Below are positions 51,873-60,389 of a stretch of DNA of 64,000 bases, piece after piece. The notes under the pieces were generated by a model. The model was not told the origin of the DNA and did not search any database. It saw nothing but the letters and a program-made list of their open reading frames with translations. Positions within the stretch are counted from its first letter, which is position 1; the number at the start of each line of letters is the position of its first letter. Made by a program: the position numbers and the translations under genes. Origin of the DNA: Myxococcales bacterium (GTDB lineage: Bacteria > Myxococcota_A > UBA796 > GCA-2862545); contig JAHQVJ010000248.1 of assembly GCA_019634415.1 (NCBI GenBank), positions 1-64,000 on the forward strand, read 5' to 3'.

Positions 51873-53387
51873 ATGCGTGACTTCCTTTCGCGACTCGGGA
51901 TCGAAGCCGTCAACTCGGGTGCCGCCACCTCCTCGGGGTTCTTCACCCCTGGTGGCTCGACCATCGGGGTGACCTCCCCGGGGGATGGCACCGAGATCGC
52001 CAAGGTCCAGCTGGCGACGACGGACGACTACGAGAAGGTGATCACCGAGGCCCAGCGGGTGTTCGCCTCGTGGCGGGAGCTGCCGGCCCCCAAGCGCGGC
52101 GAGATCGTCCGCGAGGTGGGGGAGGCGCTGCGGGCACAGAAGGAGGATCTGGGCCGCCTGGTCACCCTCGAGGTGGGCAAGATCCTGTCCGAGGGGCTGG
52201 GTGAGGTGCAGGAGTCGGTGGACATGGCGGACCTCGCGGTCGGCATGTCGCGGCAGCTGTTCGGGCTGTCGATGCACTCCGAGCGACCGGCCCACCGCAT
52301 GTTCGAGCAGTGGCACCCCCTGGGTGTCGTCGGCATCATCACCGCCTTCAACTTCCCCAACGCCGTGTGGGCGTGGAACGCGATGGTGGCGGCGGTGTGT
52401 GGCGACACCATGATCTGGAAGCCCTCCCTGAAGGCGCCGCTGACGGCCATCGCCACCCACCGCATCTGCGATGCGGTGTTTCAGAAGCACGGCTGGGGAG
52501 GCGTGCTGAACTTGGTGATCGGGGAAGACGCGACGGTGGGGGAGACGCTCATCGCCGACCGCAGGATTCCGCTGGTGAGCGCCACGGGGAGCACGCGGAT
52601 GGGGCGTCACGTGGCCCAGGTGGTGGCGGGCCGACTGGGGCGCACGCTGCTGGAGCTCGGCGGGAACAACGCCGTCATCGTGCACGGCGACGCGAACCTG
52701 GACCTCGCCCTGCGCGGCATCGTCTTCGGCGCCTGCGGAACGGCGGGGCAGCGCTGCACCTCCACTCGCCGCGTCTTCCTGCACGAGTCCATCGCGTCGG
52801 ACTTCACCGACCGACTGGTCAAGGCCTATGGATCCCTGTCCATCGGTGATCCCCTCGATCCCGGCACGCTGGTGGGGCCGTTGATCGACGCGGACGCAGT
52901 GGGGATGTACGAGCGCGCGCTGGTGACGATCCGTGAGCAGGGAGGCGAGATCCTCTGCGGCGGGCAGCGCGTGGACCGGCCGGGCAACTACGTGCAGCCC
53001 ACGCTGGTGCGGGCTCGCCACGACATGCCCATCGTGCAGCACGAGACCTTCGCGCCCATCGTGTACCTGTTCACCTACAGCGACCTCGACGAGGCCATCG
53101 CCCTGCAGAACGACGTGGACCAAGGATTGTCGTCAGCCATCTTCACGGACTCCTTCGGGGGAGCCGAGCGGTTCCTGTCGCACGCTGGGTCGGACTGTGG
53201 GATCGCCAACGTGAACATCGGAACCTCTGGGGCCGAGATCGGCGGGGCCTTCGGCGGCGAGAAGGACACGGGTGGCGGACGCGAGGCGGGCTCCGATAGC
53301 TGGAAGGCCTACATGCGTCGGCAGACCTGTACGCTGAATCGATCCAGCGAGTTGCCCCTCGCTCAAGGTGTGACCTTCGATGTGTAA
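51873..53387 (+). CDS. Aldehyde dehydrogenase, ALDH7 (aminoadipate-semialdehyde) type
   Basis: From ATG 51873 the protein has 504 residues, the usual ALDH7 size, and starts with MRDFLSRLGIEAVNSGAA, typical of that group. The general base is Glu261 (LLELGGNNA) and the catalytic cysteine Cys295 (GQRCTSTRR); the NAD-binding IITAFNFPNAVWAWN is at about 152-166. Known relatives oxidise alpha-aminoadipic semialdehyde in lysine breakdown or betaine aldehyde. A longer ATG start at 51780 is possible. It is divergent from ligA across about 150 bases. Confidence 0.9.
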   Translation: MRDFLSRLGIEAVNSGAATSSGFFTPGGSTIGVTSPGDGTEIAKVQLATTDDYEKVITEAQRVFASWRELPAPKRGEIVREVGEALRAQKEDLGRLVTLEVGKILSEGLGEVQESVDMADLAVGMSRQLFGLSMHSERPAHRMFEQWHPLGVVGIITAFNFPNAVWAWNAMVAAVCGDTMIWKPSLKAPLTAIATHRICDAVFQKHGWGGVLNLVIGEDATVGETLIADRRIPLVSATGSTRMGRHVAQVVAGRLGRTLLELGGNNAVIVHGDANLDLALRGIVFGACGTAGQRCTSTRRVFLHESIASDFTDRLVKAYGSLSIGDPLDPGTLVGPLIDADAVGMYERALVTIREQGGEILCGGQRVDRPGNYVQPTLVRARHDMPIVQHETFAPIVYLFTYSDLDEAIALQNDVDQGLSSAIFTDSFGGAERFLSHAGSDCGIANVNIGTSGAEIGGAFGGEKDTGGGREAGSDSWKAYMRRQTCTLNRSSELPLAQGVTFDV

Positions 53388-53413
53388 GGGTTCTTCCCTG
53401 CCGATGCCGTAGG

Positions 53414-53447
53414 CCACCCGCTATCGACACAATTCCAGTACGGGTGG
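53414..53447. repeat. Inverted repeat with 20-base loop after the ALDH gene
   Basis: CCACCCG (53414-53420) and CGGGTGG (53441-53447) are perfect 7-base inverted arms around 20 bases. There is no T-run, so an intrinsic terminator is not shown. It may be part of a Rho-dependent end of the ALDH message or an operator for the next gene. Confidence 0.3.
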
Positions 53448-53476
53448 AAACTCATTGCCTATCTTGGGTTCGTGAG

Positions 53477-53493
53477 TTCCCATTCCGTGGGAA
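53477..53493 (+). promoter_or_regulatory. Inverted repeat overlapping the ribosome binding site of 53503 gene
   Basis: TTCCCA-TTCCG-TGGGAA, with 6-base perfect arms and a 5-base loop, ends 9 bases before the ATG at 53503. The GGGAAG that serves as ribosome binding site is within the right arm, so folding would hide it. Confidence 0.35.
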
Positions 53494-53502
53494 GATGTGT
53501 TC

Positions 53503-53961
53503 ATGACTCCAGAGTCTCGAACCTCCTCTTCCTCTGCGCGCGAGCCATGGCCCGCGCTGCACCGCAGCCACCGCGCTCTTGCGCGGATCGGTCGCGAGGT
53601 GGAGGCGGCTCGAGCCTGCGTGCACTCCTTGGTCCAGGCCAGCGCCGGGCTGTGGTGTGCGGTCACCAAGCAGGAGCTCGCCTTGCTGGGGGAGCAGTTC
53701 CTCTGCGCCGTGCAGCGCGCGGACGCGCGTGGCCCCTCCGAGGCCCTACGGATCTTGGCCGATCTACTGGACGTGGCAGAGGCCGCTCTCGGAACCGTGG
53801 GGATCCTCGACGACTGGATGCCCCTCGAGGGCGCGCTGGATGCGGCAGACGTCGCCTACCGCGCCCTCGGTGAGGCGCTCGACGACCGGGTGGTCCGACT
53901 CACGGACCGGCTCGGCCCAGCCGCTCCATCAGCGCACCGAGCTGTGCTTCAGAGCCGCTGA
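53503..53961 (+). CDS. Small helical protein, unknown function
   Basis: The 152-residue protein has a Ser-rich N-terminus (about 1-15) and then amphipathic helices rich in Ala, Leu and Arg with no membrane segment. No family was recognised. The start ATG 53503 is chosen over GTG 53497 for its spacing to GGGAAG. Its 3' end overlaps the convergent coiled-coil gene by 62 bases. Confidence 0.6.
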   Translation: MTPESRTSSSSAREPWPALHRSHRALARIGREVEAARACVHSLVQASAGLWCAVTKQELALLGEQFLCAVQRADARGPSEALRILADLLDVAEAALGTVGILDDWMPLEGALDAADVAYRALGEALDDRVVRLTDRLGPAAPSAHRAVLQSR

Positions 53962-54268
53962 CACCGTCGGCAGCAGCCTCGGCGGTGGTCTGGGCCGTGG
54001 TGGCTCGCTGCATGGCTTGCTTTGCCTCGTTTTGGGCCTGAGCCACCTCCGTCTTCACCTGAGTGAGCTGTGCGGTGGTGGCTTGGATCGCCCCCATCAT
54101 CATGGACACGCGCTTCTCGAGCTGGGCCACCCGCTCCTCCAGCACGTTCGTCTCGTCCCTCGCACCCACCTCTTCGGTGGGGGGCTCGTCCTCTGGCTCG
54201 TCGAGCACTCGTCGGACCTCGGACATCGTGCGCTGCATCAGGCCGGAGAGGCGGCGTCGAAGGCCCAT
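53900..54268 (-). CDS. Small coiled-coil protein
   Basis: The 122-residue protein starts at ATG 54268, overlapping the upstream propeller gene's stop by one base (TGATG). A basic N-terminus (MGLRRRLSGLMQRTMSEVRR) leads into an acidic linker and a long heptad coiled coil (about 45-105, VLEERVAQLEKRVSMMMGAI then Gln/Ala-rich heptads). It resembles accessory factors of membrane fusogenic activity type only in general layout. Probably acts with the propeller protein. Confidence 0.65.
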   Translation of the reverse strand: MGLRRRLSGLMQRTMSEVRRVLDEPEDEPPTEEVGARDETNVLEERVAQLEKRVSMMMGAIQATTAQLTQVKTEVAQAQNEAKQAMQRATTAQTTAEAAADGVSGSEAQLGALMERLGRAGP

Positions 54269-55434
54269 CAGGGCTCCAGGATCTGCGGGGTGGGGTTGGG
54301 ACCGAAGCAGGCGAACAGCCCCTGGCCGACCTCCTCGGGAGCTCGACCGTCGAGGGGCACCAGGACCACCCGCGAGGGGGCGTCGGCGTCGTCGGGATCG
54401 GCGCCGCACAGCAGCAGGGACTGTCCGGTGGGATCCACCACGGGGTGGGAGGGGCCGTACTGCTCGAAGAAGCGCAGGTACACGCGCATGTCGCGGCTCG
54501 GCACGAGCCGAGCCAGCTCCACCTGGCTCCCGTCCAGGCCTACGCGGTACCACGTGACGGCCGGGCTGTTGTCGTTCTTGGCGGCCACGATCAAGCCGCT
54601 GCCGTCGGGAAGCCAGAAGAAGGCGATGCACGGCAGGTCGGTGACGGGGACCGACAGGGCCGTCTCGATGTCGATGACCTCGAGCTGCGTGTAGGGGGAG
54701 CCGGTCCCGTCGGGCGAGATGGCTCGGGCGAGCCGGTCGCCCGTGGGTGAGGCCAGCAAGGCCACGAGGCCGTCCACCATCTCCAGGTGCTTGACGCGCG
54801 CACCGTCGAGGCTCGACACCAACACCACCACGCTCTGGTTGACGTGCGCCACGTAGGCGAGTCCGCGTGGGAGGGGAACGGGTGCACAGAAGTTGCCGGG
54901 GGCACCTGGGAGGTCCCGTCGAGGGCCGTGCATCGACAGGATCGTGAGACGAGGCTTGGCGGGTTGACCCTCGCCCACGAAGGCCGCGAGGCGCCCCTGG
55001 GGCAGCCAGGAGAAGAACAGTGGGCTTCCGCGGAGCAACTCGGTGTCGGGATCCGAGCCGATGGGATCGGCGCGCTGCAGGACGAGCTCCCGGTCGTCCT
55101 GCGACAGCACGGCCAGGCGGTCCCCCTCTCTGGACCACTGCAGGTAGATCGGAACACGGCTTCCCATGGCTCCGACCTCGGCGCCCACCACGCCCGTGAC
55201 GTCGGAGACCCAGACGCGGCTGCCCGATCCGTCCTTGGCGATCCGAAACGACGCCAAGCGTGTCCCGTCGGGGGACCAGGTGGGCCAGGAATGGACGTCC
55301 TCGGGATCGCCATGGGCCCAGGAGCCCCACAGCAGCTCGCTGGAGCCGGTTTGGAGCTGGACCTGACCAGATCGATCCACCACGACGACCTGTCGCCGGC
55401 CGTCGACGTACGCAATTGGAGCGGGTGTGTTCAC
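54268..55434 (-). CDS. WD40/PD40-like beta-propeller protein
   Basis: The 388-residue protein starts at GTG 55434, 8 bases after the TetR stop. It has repeated four-stranded blade motifs with the PD40 pattern SWPTWSPDGTRLASFRIA (about 48-65), LQWSREGDRLAVLSQDD, and further degenerate copies such as FFWLPDGSGLIVAAK. There is no signal peptide, so it is likely cytoplasmic. TolB-like propellers act as protein scaffolds. It lies in an operon with TetR upstream and the coiled-coil gene downstream. Confidence 0.78.
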   Translation of the reverse strand: MNTPAPIAYVDGRRQVVVVDRSGQVQLQTGSSELLWGSWAHGDPEDVHSWPTWSPDGTRLASFRIAKDGSGSRVWVSDVTGVVGAEVGAMGSRVPIYLQWSREGDRLAVLSQDDRELVLQRADPIGSDPDTELLRGSPLFFSWLPQGRLAAFVGEGQPAKPRLTILSMHGPRRDLPGAPGNFCAPVPLPRGLAYVAHVNQSVVVLVSSLDGARVKHLEMVDGLVALLASPTGDRLARAISPDGTGSPYTQLEVIDIETALSVPVTDLPCIAFFWLPDGSGLIVAAKNDNSPAVTWYRVGLDGSQVELARLVPSRDMRVYLRFFEQYGPSHPVVDPTGQSLLLCGADPDDADAPSRVVLVPLDGRAPEEVGQGLFACFGPNPTPQILEP

Positions 55435-55442
55435 GTGTTCGT

Positions 55443-56072
55443 CTACCCCAGCACGTCCGCGTCGACCGCCGCGGCCGTCTCCGGTGCCAGGATGCCGTGC
55501 AGGATCATCTGGATGCCGTGGGTGATCAGGCTCTCTTTGTCGGGTCGCAGACCGACCGCGCTCTGTCCGGCCATACCGTCGATGAGGGCCTTCAGCATCT
55601 GGGCGATGGCATGGGGATCCGACTCGCGGAAGGAGCCCTCCGCCATGCCCTGGGCCAAGATCCGCGCAGCTGCGTCCACGAACCGGGCATGCACGGCCTG
55701 GACCTCCTCTCGGATCTCGTCGTCCCGGATCCCCTGCTCGCACATCATCAGGAAGAACCGTGGCGGGGACTTGAGCCCGGCGAAATAGTCCAGGTACTTC
55801 TGGCCGAGATCGAGCAGCTTGACGGCTGCCGGTCGCCCGTCTTGATCGGCTTCCTCGAGGAAGCTGTAGGTGGCCTCGTGCTCCTCTTGCACCAGCGCGA
55901 GGAACAGATCCCGCTTGGAGGAGAAGTAGAAGTAGACGGCTCCCTTTGACAGGGATGCACGCTTCGCCACGTCCTCCACACGGGCAGCCAAGAACCCCTT
56001 CTCGATGAAGACGGCCCGCGCAGCACGCAAGATCTGGCTTCGTCGCTCTGCCTCGGACAGGTGTTTGGTCAT
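55443..56072 (-). CDS. TetR/AcrR-family transcriptional regulator
   Basis: The 209-residue protein has a TetR helix-turn-helix at about 10-56 (QILRAARAVFIEKGFLAA, then RASLSKGAVYFYFSSKRDLF) and a helical ligand-binding domain. The C-terminal domain resembles the TetR_C_6 type by the RFFLMMCEQGIRDDEIR region. It uses a TAG stop. It may regulate its own operon with the propeller and coiled-coil genes or the membrane pair upstream. No clear operator was found in the 64-base gap upstream. Confidence 0.88.
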   Translation of the reverse strand: MTKHLSEAERRSQILRAARAVFIEKGFLAARVEDVAKRASLSKGAVYFYFSSKRDLFLALVQEEHEATYSFLEEADQDGRPAAVKLLDLGQKYLDYFAGLKSPPRFFLMMCEQGIRDDEIREEVQAVHARFVDAAARILAQGMAEGSFRESDPHAIAQMLKALIDGMAGQSAVGLRPDKESLITHGIQMILHGILAPETAAAVDADVLG

Positions 56073-56136
56073 TGGCCGATCCGGCTCGGGGGTCGACCAA
56101 GGTATCCCCTCCAAGAGCGGCCGGCGCGCGAGGGCG

Positions 56137-57162
56137 TCAAGGATCGGGCGTTCGCAGCGCGTCGGGTAGCTGGTCGGGGTCCAGCACCCGGCACAGGTGT
56201 GCGACCAGCGCCGCCCCCTCGGCCGCGTGGGTGTGCAGATCGGAGGGAGCGGCTGCCTCGGTGGGCAGGGTCTGCGCGACCTGGGGCGCGGGGAAGCGGA
56301 TGCGCAGGGCGTCGCCCTCGTCGGAAGGGAGGGTGAGCGCCAGGCCGTCGATGGTGGTGAGCTCCTCTTCGGGGCCCTCCTCGGTGGGTACCAGGAGCAT
56401 GGCGCGCCGCACCACGTGGGCTGCGGTGATCGCAGACAGCGCTCCTTCGTCGAGGGGCGCTCCATCGGCGTCGCGCAGCGACCAGCGGGTGCCTTCGAGC
56501 ACGAGCCACGCATCGCGCTCGCCGATGTGGAACCCGAAGGGCGACAGCGGGGGGGCCTCGCCACGCCACACCCGCAGTCCCGAGCGCTCGAGGGCACCGG
56601 ACTCGAACCGCTGCTGCACCCAGGCCAAGAGCCCCGCGTCGGTGAAGGTCTGGCGGGCGGTGCGCTCCAGCGGCGCCACGGCCCGAAGCACTCCCGCCTG
56701 GCCGCCGAGACGCTCATCGATCTCGTCCACGTCCACGTCCCAGCGCCCTGGGATCGCTGCCGTGGGCAGGTGGAGCTGCACCGCGAACTGAGGCCCAGTG
56801 CTCGAGGCGAGCATCAGCACCACCTGACTGCCGCTGCTCCGCCTGCGCCAGAACACCGTTGCGAGGTACACGTCCTCCGCCTTCACCTGCAGGTCGGAGC
56901 CCCGAATGGGGTCCTGTAGGTGCAGGCCGTCTGCGTCGTAGTGCAGCGACGTGGGTCGATCGCCCCGAGACCGGAAGAAGCCCTCGTAGGCGACGACGGC
57001 CAGAATGGTGGGCACGGGCAACCACCACCATGCGCCGAACCACATCAACGCCACAGTGACGGGGAGCACCAGCACCACCGCCGTCAGTCCCACCACCGGC
57101 TTGAGGAAGGCATCGAGCTCGGTGGGGGTGCCGCGTGCCTCACCGGACGGAGCGGAGGCCAC
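56137..57162 (-). CDS. Membrane-anchored protein, unknown function
   Basis: The 341-residue protein has two adjacent hydrophobic helices (about 22-42 and 45-63), then a cytoplasmic domain of about 275 residues. That domain starts with a PH-like strand pattern (RPTSLHYDADGLHLQDPIRG, EDVYLATVFWRRR) and has a second similar region (GLRVWRGEAPPLSPFGFHIG, AWLVLEGTRWSLRD). The double PH-like layout is an inference. GTG 57162 is 3 bases after the upstream stop, so it is coupled to the rhomboid-like gene. Confidence 0.68.
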   Translation of the reverse strand: MASAPSGEARGTPTELDAFLKPVVGLTAVVLVLPVTVALMWFGAWWWLPVPTILAVVAYEGFFRSRGDRPTSLHYDADGLHLQDPIRGSDLQVKAEDVYLATVFWRRRSSGSQVVLMLASSTGPQFAVQLHLPTAAIPGRWDVDVDEIDERLGGQAGVLRAVAPLERTARQTFTDAGLLAWVQQRFESGALERSGLRVWRGEAPPLSPFGFHIGERDAWLVLEGTRWSLRDADGAPLDEGALSAITAAHVVRRAMLLVPTEEGPEEELTTIDGLALTLPSDEGDALRIRFPAPQVAQTLPTEAAAPSDLHTHAAEGAALVAHLCRVLDPDQLPDALRTPDP

Positions 57163-57165
57163 CGG

Positions 57166-57906
57166 TCAGTGCACCCAGTCGTCGTCGGGTCCGTTGCTGC
57201 CTTCCTGGGAGCGACCTCCCTCCAGCACCTCGAACCGCCGAAGCTCCCGCTCGATCCCCGCCGCCTGCTGGATCAGCTCGCGCCTTGCCCGTCCCGGGCC
57301 GAGCCAATGCCACCAGCCCACGCTTCCGATCCACACGCCCAACATCTCGAAGGACGGCCGGCTTCCTTGCGAGGCCAGCACGAAGATCAGCGCGAAAGCC
57401 AGGGAGCCCCAGAGGAAGATGCGCGCCTTCACCGGCAGCACGAACATCAGCAAGATGTCGCTGTCGGGTCTGGCGATGCCCACGATGGCGAACAGGACGA
57501 GGAGGAGCGGCGACCATCCCAGTAGGGGGGCTGCGTCCGAGAGCATGCCGGACATGTCGAGCAGGAATGGTAGGAGGGTGCCCCCCGCCGCTCCGGCCAG
57601 TACCGCCTGTCCCAGGTTCTCCTTGGAGATGATCGTCTCCACGGAGGGCAGGAACAGGTACAGCACCAGCAACGACATCACCACGCCGATGACTTGATTG
57701 CCCTGCACCACGAAGCGCGTGACCAGCTGCCAGAAGGCAAACCCTTGTGACGGTGCGTGCCAGGGCAGGAGCGCGTAGATGGGAACGTCGACGTTGAACA
57801 ACACGAGCTCGACCACGTATGCCACGACCAGTGCGATGAGCAGCGTGCGTTGCCAACCCACCGGAGTGGGAAAGGCCATTTGCACCTGGGGGCTACCTCG
57901 CGCCAT
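57166..57906 (-). CDS. Rhomboid-like membrane protein, probably without protease activity
   Basis: The 246-residue protein has six hydrophobic segments (about 22-40, 70-92, 102-118, 130-146, 150-170, 175-190). Segments that follow the rhomboid pattern are FAFWQLVTRFVVQGNQVIGVV with YLFLPSVE (like the WQLVT...FGP.VE stretch), LGWSPLLLVLFA in the place of the GxSG serine helix, and LPVKARIFLWG, the common PVKA motif. The last helix (SFEMLGVWIGSVGWWHW) has Phe-Glu-Met where the catalytic His is expected. The Gly-x-Ser remains but the dyad partner appears lost. Such pseudoproteases act in membrane protein handling. Start ATG 57906. Confidence 0.62.
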   Translation of the reverse strand: MARGSPQVQMAFPTPVGWQRTLLIALVVAYVVELVLFNVDVPIYALLPWHAPSQGFAFWQLVTRFVVQGNQVIGVVMSLLVLYLFLPSVETIISKENLGQAVLAGAAGGTLLPFLLDMSGMLSDAAPLLGWSPLLLVLFAIVGIARPDSDILLMFVLPVKARIFLWGSLAFALIFVLASQGSRPSFEMLGVWIGSVGWWHWLGPGRARRELIQQAAGIERELRRFEVLEGGRSQEGSNGPDDDWVH

Positions 57907-58043
57907 GTGGCTCCTTCGCTGGGGCAGTCGGGTGACCCCCTCGAAGGTTGGGGTCTATCGTGGGCCGTGGCCGATGGTCGGGGCTGTTTTGCCCTTCGTG
58001 TTGCCCTAACGGGGGCAGCTTTGGGGTACAAACGAGGGGTCTG
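57907..58043. promoter_or_regulatory. Divergent region before the FHA gene
   Basis: This 137-base gap lies between the divergent rhomboid-like and FHA genes. GAGGGG precedes ATG 58044. A short hairpin TGCCC-N6-GGGCA is at 58002-58017. No -35/-10 pair is convincing. Confidence 0.3.
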
Positions 58044-59870
58044 ATGGGATCTCCGTCCATGGCACGTTCCAAACCCACCCCCACGAAGCCCGTGGAGCTC
58101 ATCCTCTACGCGGTGGACGGGGAAGACATCGACAAGGGCTCGACCCACCCGGTGCCCTACGAGCAGCCGCTGCTGATCGGGCGCACCACCAAGGGGCTCA
58201 AGCTCCTGGATCCGCTGGTGAGCATCCGGCATGCACAGATCGTCTATGACGTGCGGCGTGGCTACATCATCGAGGATCTGGGGTCAGCGACGGGCACGTG
58301 GGTCGACGGCGTCTGCATCACCAGTGACTCCAGGCCCATCGGGGTCAACACCAAGCTTCGCTTCGGCGACACGGTCTTCGAGGTCCGCAGCCAGAACCGG
58401 ATGCCGAAGTGGATGAACGCCGTGGGCGCGTTCTCCATCGCCATGGTGGCCTTCGCGGCGCTGCTGGCCGGGCTCACCTGGGTCTTCGGAGGAGGGGGGG
58501 AGCCGCTGCGGCTGGTCGCCCCCGAGCCCATCGTGGTGGAGGGCGCTGCCTACGACATCATCCCGGTGCCGACCTGGTTCTTGCGAGAGCGAGGGTTGCT
58601 GGTGGTCGACCTGTCGATCCGCTCGGTCACGGATCACGACTACAACGGGGTGTCCGAGGTCTGGCTCGACATCGCTGACGATCGGGGCGCGGTGATCACC
58701 TTCGAGGGCCGCACGGCGAAGGGCACACCGGAGTGGAAGGTGCTCGGCGACTTTCCCGAGCGGTGCAACCTGCCTCCGAAGCCGGAGGAGAGCCAGGGAT
58801 TCCCCGTACTGGAGTGCAACGGCACGCTGTGGGTGTTGGGGCCCGACGGCTACGAGCTTCGCGACCACGACGGCCCTGTCGTGTACTACGTGGAGTCCAT
58901 CACTGGGGGAGGCGCGCTGGACGAGCTGCTCAAGCCGCTGGCCCCGCAAGAAGAGCCCGCAGGAGGCCACGACGCCAACGGCGGAGCAGGCACGGTCCGC
59001 AAGGTCCGGTCCAAGGACCTTCGAGTCGCTCGCTTCGTGCTGAAGAACAAGGACCACCTGGCGGGCTTCCTGGCAGACAGGGGCGTCGACGGCCCGGTGC
59101 ACTACGTGATCTGCGACGAGGCCTTCGAGGGCATCAAGAAGCAGGCGCTGATGTCGGACGGCACCATCCGTCCCCTGTCCTTCGGCTGCATCAACGACCT
59201 GCGCTTGGAAGGCATCGTGGAGGGCAAGCCAGTGGCCATCGCCCTGTCCGCCGTAGGGCACCGCGCCCTGGTGGACGACGTGATCACCTTCTACGCGGGC
59301 AACCCCGACGGCTTGTGGCTGCCCTCCGAGCGTAGGGTCCTGGCGGACGCGGTCCGTCGATCCCCGGGCCGACGGCAGGGAGGCACCAAGCTGGTGGCCA
59401 ACTCGAGTCAACCCGACGTGGCGCTGTTCGACCCCGTTCCCGACGTGGGAAGGGCCCTGGCAACGCCCGCTCGCCAGCTGGAGAACACGGATCTGCGTGT
59501 GGTCCCGGCACCACCCGCCTACACGGCCATCGTGACGGAGCCTGGAGGCGCCAGCCTCGACCCCGAGGGGTGTGCCTCGCTCATCGTGGAGACGAATGCG
59601 TTCGCGAGCCGTCGTTGGCGGACGTTCTTGGGGTGGCCGTTCATGACGGTGTCGGACGTGGGCTGTGGCGAGAGGCGCGAGCTCGTCCAGGCGGGCTACG
59701 GAGCCATCGGTACGGGGGTGCACGACGCGTCCATCGGTGATCTTCAGGTCCGCGTCGTGGTGGAGGGGCGGAATCCCAGCGGGCGCCATCGCGAGGTGGC
59801 TCGGGCGCGAGTCACCTACCGACAGCTGCCCGGCGCATCCTCGTCGAGCGCTGCGCGCGGCGCACCCTGA
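58044..59870 (+). CDS. FHA-domain membrane protein
   Basis: The 608-residue protein has an N-terminal FHA domain (about 18-105) with the phosphothreonine-binding pattern LLIGRTT, SIRHAQIVYD and DLGSATGTWVDG (Gly-Arg, Ser-x-x-His, Asn-like turn). One membrane helix follows at about 117-140 (AVGAFSIAMVAFAALLAGLTW), so the remaining 460 residues are outside the membrane. That part has beta-rich regions with no recognised domain and several Cys residues. The protein would link cytoplasmic Ser/Thr phosphorylation to the envelope. No kinase gene is in this window. Confidence 0.85.
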   Translation: MGSPSMARSKPTPTKPVELILYAVDGEDIDKGSTHPVPYEQPLLIGRTTKGLKLLDPLVSIRHAQIVYDVRRGYIIEDLGSATGTWVDGVCITSDSRPIGVNTKLRFGDTVFEVRSQNRMPKWMNAVGAFSIAMVAFAALLAGLTWVFGGGGEPLRLVAPEPIVVEGAAYDIIPVPTWFLRERGLLVVDLSIRSVTDHDYNGVSEVWLDIADDRGAVITFEGRTAKGTPEWKVLGDFPERCNLPPKPEESQGFPVLECNGTLWVLGPDGYELRDHDGPVVYYVESITGGGALDELLKPLAPQEEPAGGHDANGGAGTVRKVRSKDLRVARFVLKNKDHLAGFLADRGVDGPVHYVICDEAFEGIKKQALMSDGTIRPLSFGCINDLRLEGIVEGKPVAIALSAVGHRALVDDVITFYAGNPDGLWLPSERRVLADAVRRSPGRRQGGTKLVANSSQPDVALFDPVPDVGRALATPARQLENTDLRVVPAPPAYTAIVTEPGGASLDPEGCASLIVETNAFASRRWRTFLGWPFMTVSDVGCGERRELVQAGYGAIGTGVHDASIGDLQVRVVVEGRNPSGRHREVARARVTYRQLPGASSSSAARGAP

Positions 59871-59882
59871 GGCTGCGCACCG

Positions 59883-60389
59883 TCAGATGCGGCGGTACAC
59901 GCCGACGGCCACTCCGATGACATCCACGTCTCCCGAGTCGGCGTCGACGTAGATGGGCTCCATCGCTGCGTTGGCTGGCTGGAGCCGCAGCTGCGGGCCC
60001 TCGCGATACAGCCGCTTCACGGTGGCGTCGCCGTCGACCATCACCACGGCGATCTCACCGTCGCGCGCCGAGTTCTTCTGGCGCACGAACAGGGTGTCGC
60101 CGTCGAAGATGCCGTCTTCGATCATCGAGTCGCCAGTGACCACCAAGGCGAACACCTTGCCGCCTTGCGGCAGCATGCCCTGGTCCACCCGGATCGAGCC
60201 CTCATAGTTCTCTTCGGCGAGGAGCGGCACACCGGCTGCGATCCGACCCAGGACCGGCACGGAGGTGACGGTCGTGGACTCCAGGCCTGCCGTGGCACGC
60301 TCCGTGAGCCGGAGGGAGCGGGGCCTGCCCGGCCGGCCCACCCGCTCCACGTATCCCTTGCGGATGAGGGCCTTGAGGTGGTCGCTCAC
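59883..60389 (-). CDS. LexA peptidase-domain fragment, possible restart product
   Basis: If translation restarts after the TAG, GTG 60389 would give a 168-residue protein that begins inside the last helix of the DNA-binding domain (SDHLKALIRKGY). It would keep the autocleavage site and the Ser/Lys dyad but could not bind DNA as a repressor. There is no evident ribosome binding site for this start. Confidence 0.5.
   Translation of the reverse strand: MSDHLKALIRKGYVERVGRPGRPRSLRLTERATAGLESTTVTSVPVLGRIAAGVPLLAEENYEGSIRVDQGMLPQGGKVFALVVTGDSMIEDGIFDGDTLFVRQKNSARDGEIAVVMVDGDATVKRLYREGPQLRLQPANAAMEPIYVDADSGDVDVIGVAVGVYRRI

Noticed and set aside
57980..57995. Sigma54-type GG-N10-GC promoter before the FHA gene
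   Set aside because: The spacing between GG and GC is 9, not 10, and no enhancer-binding regulator is near.
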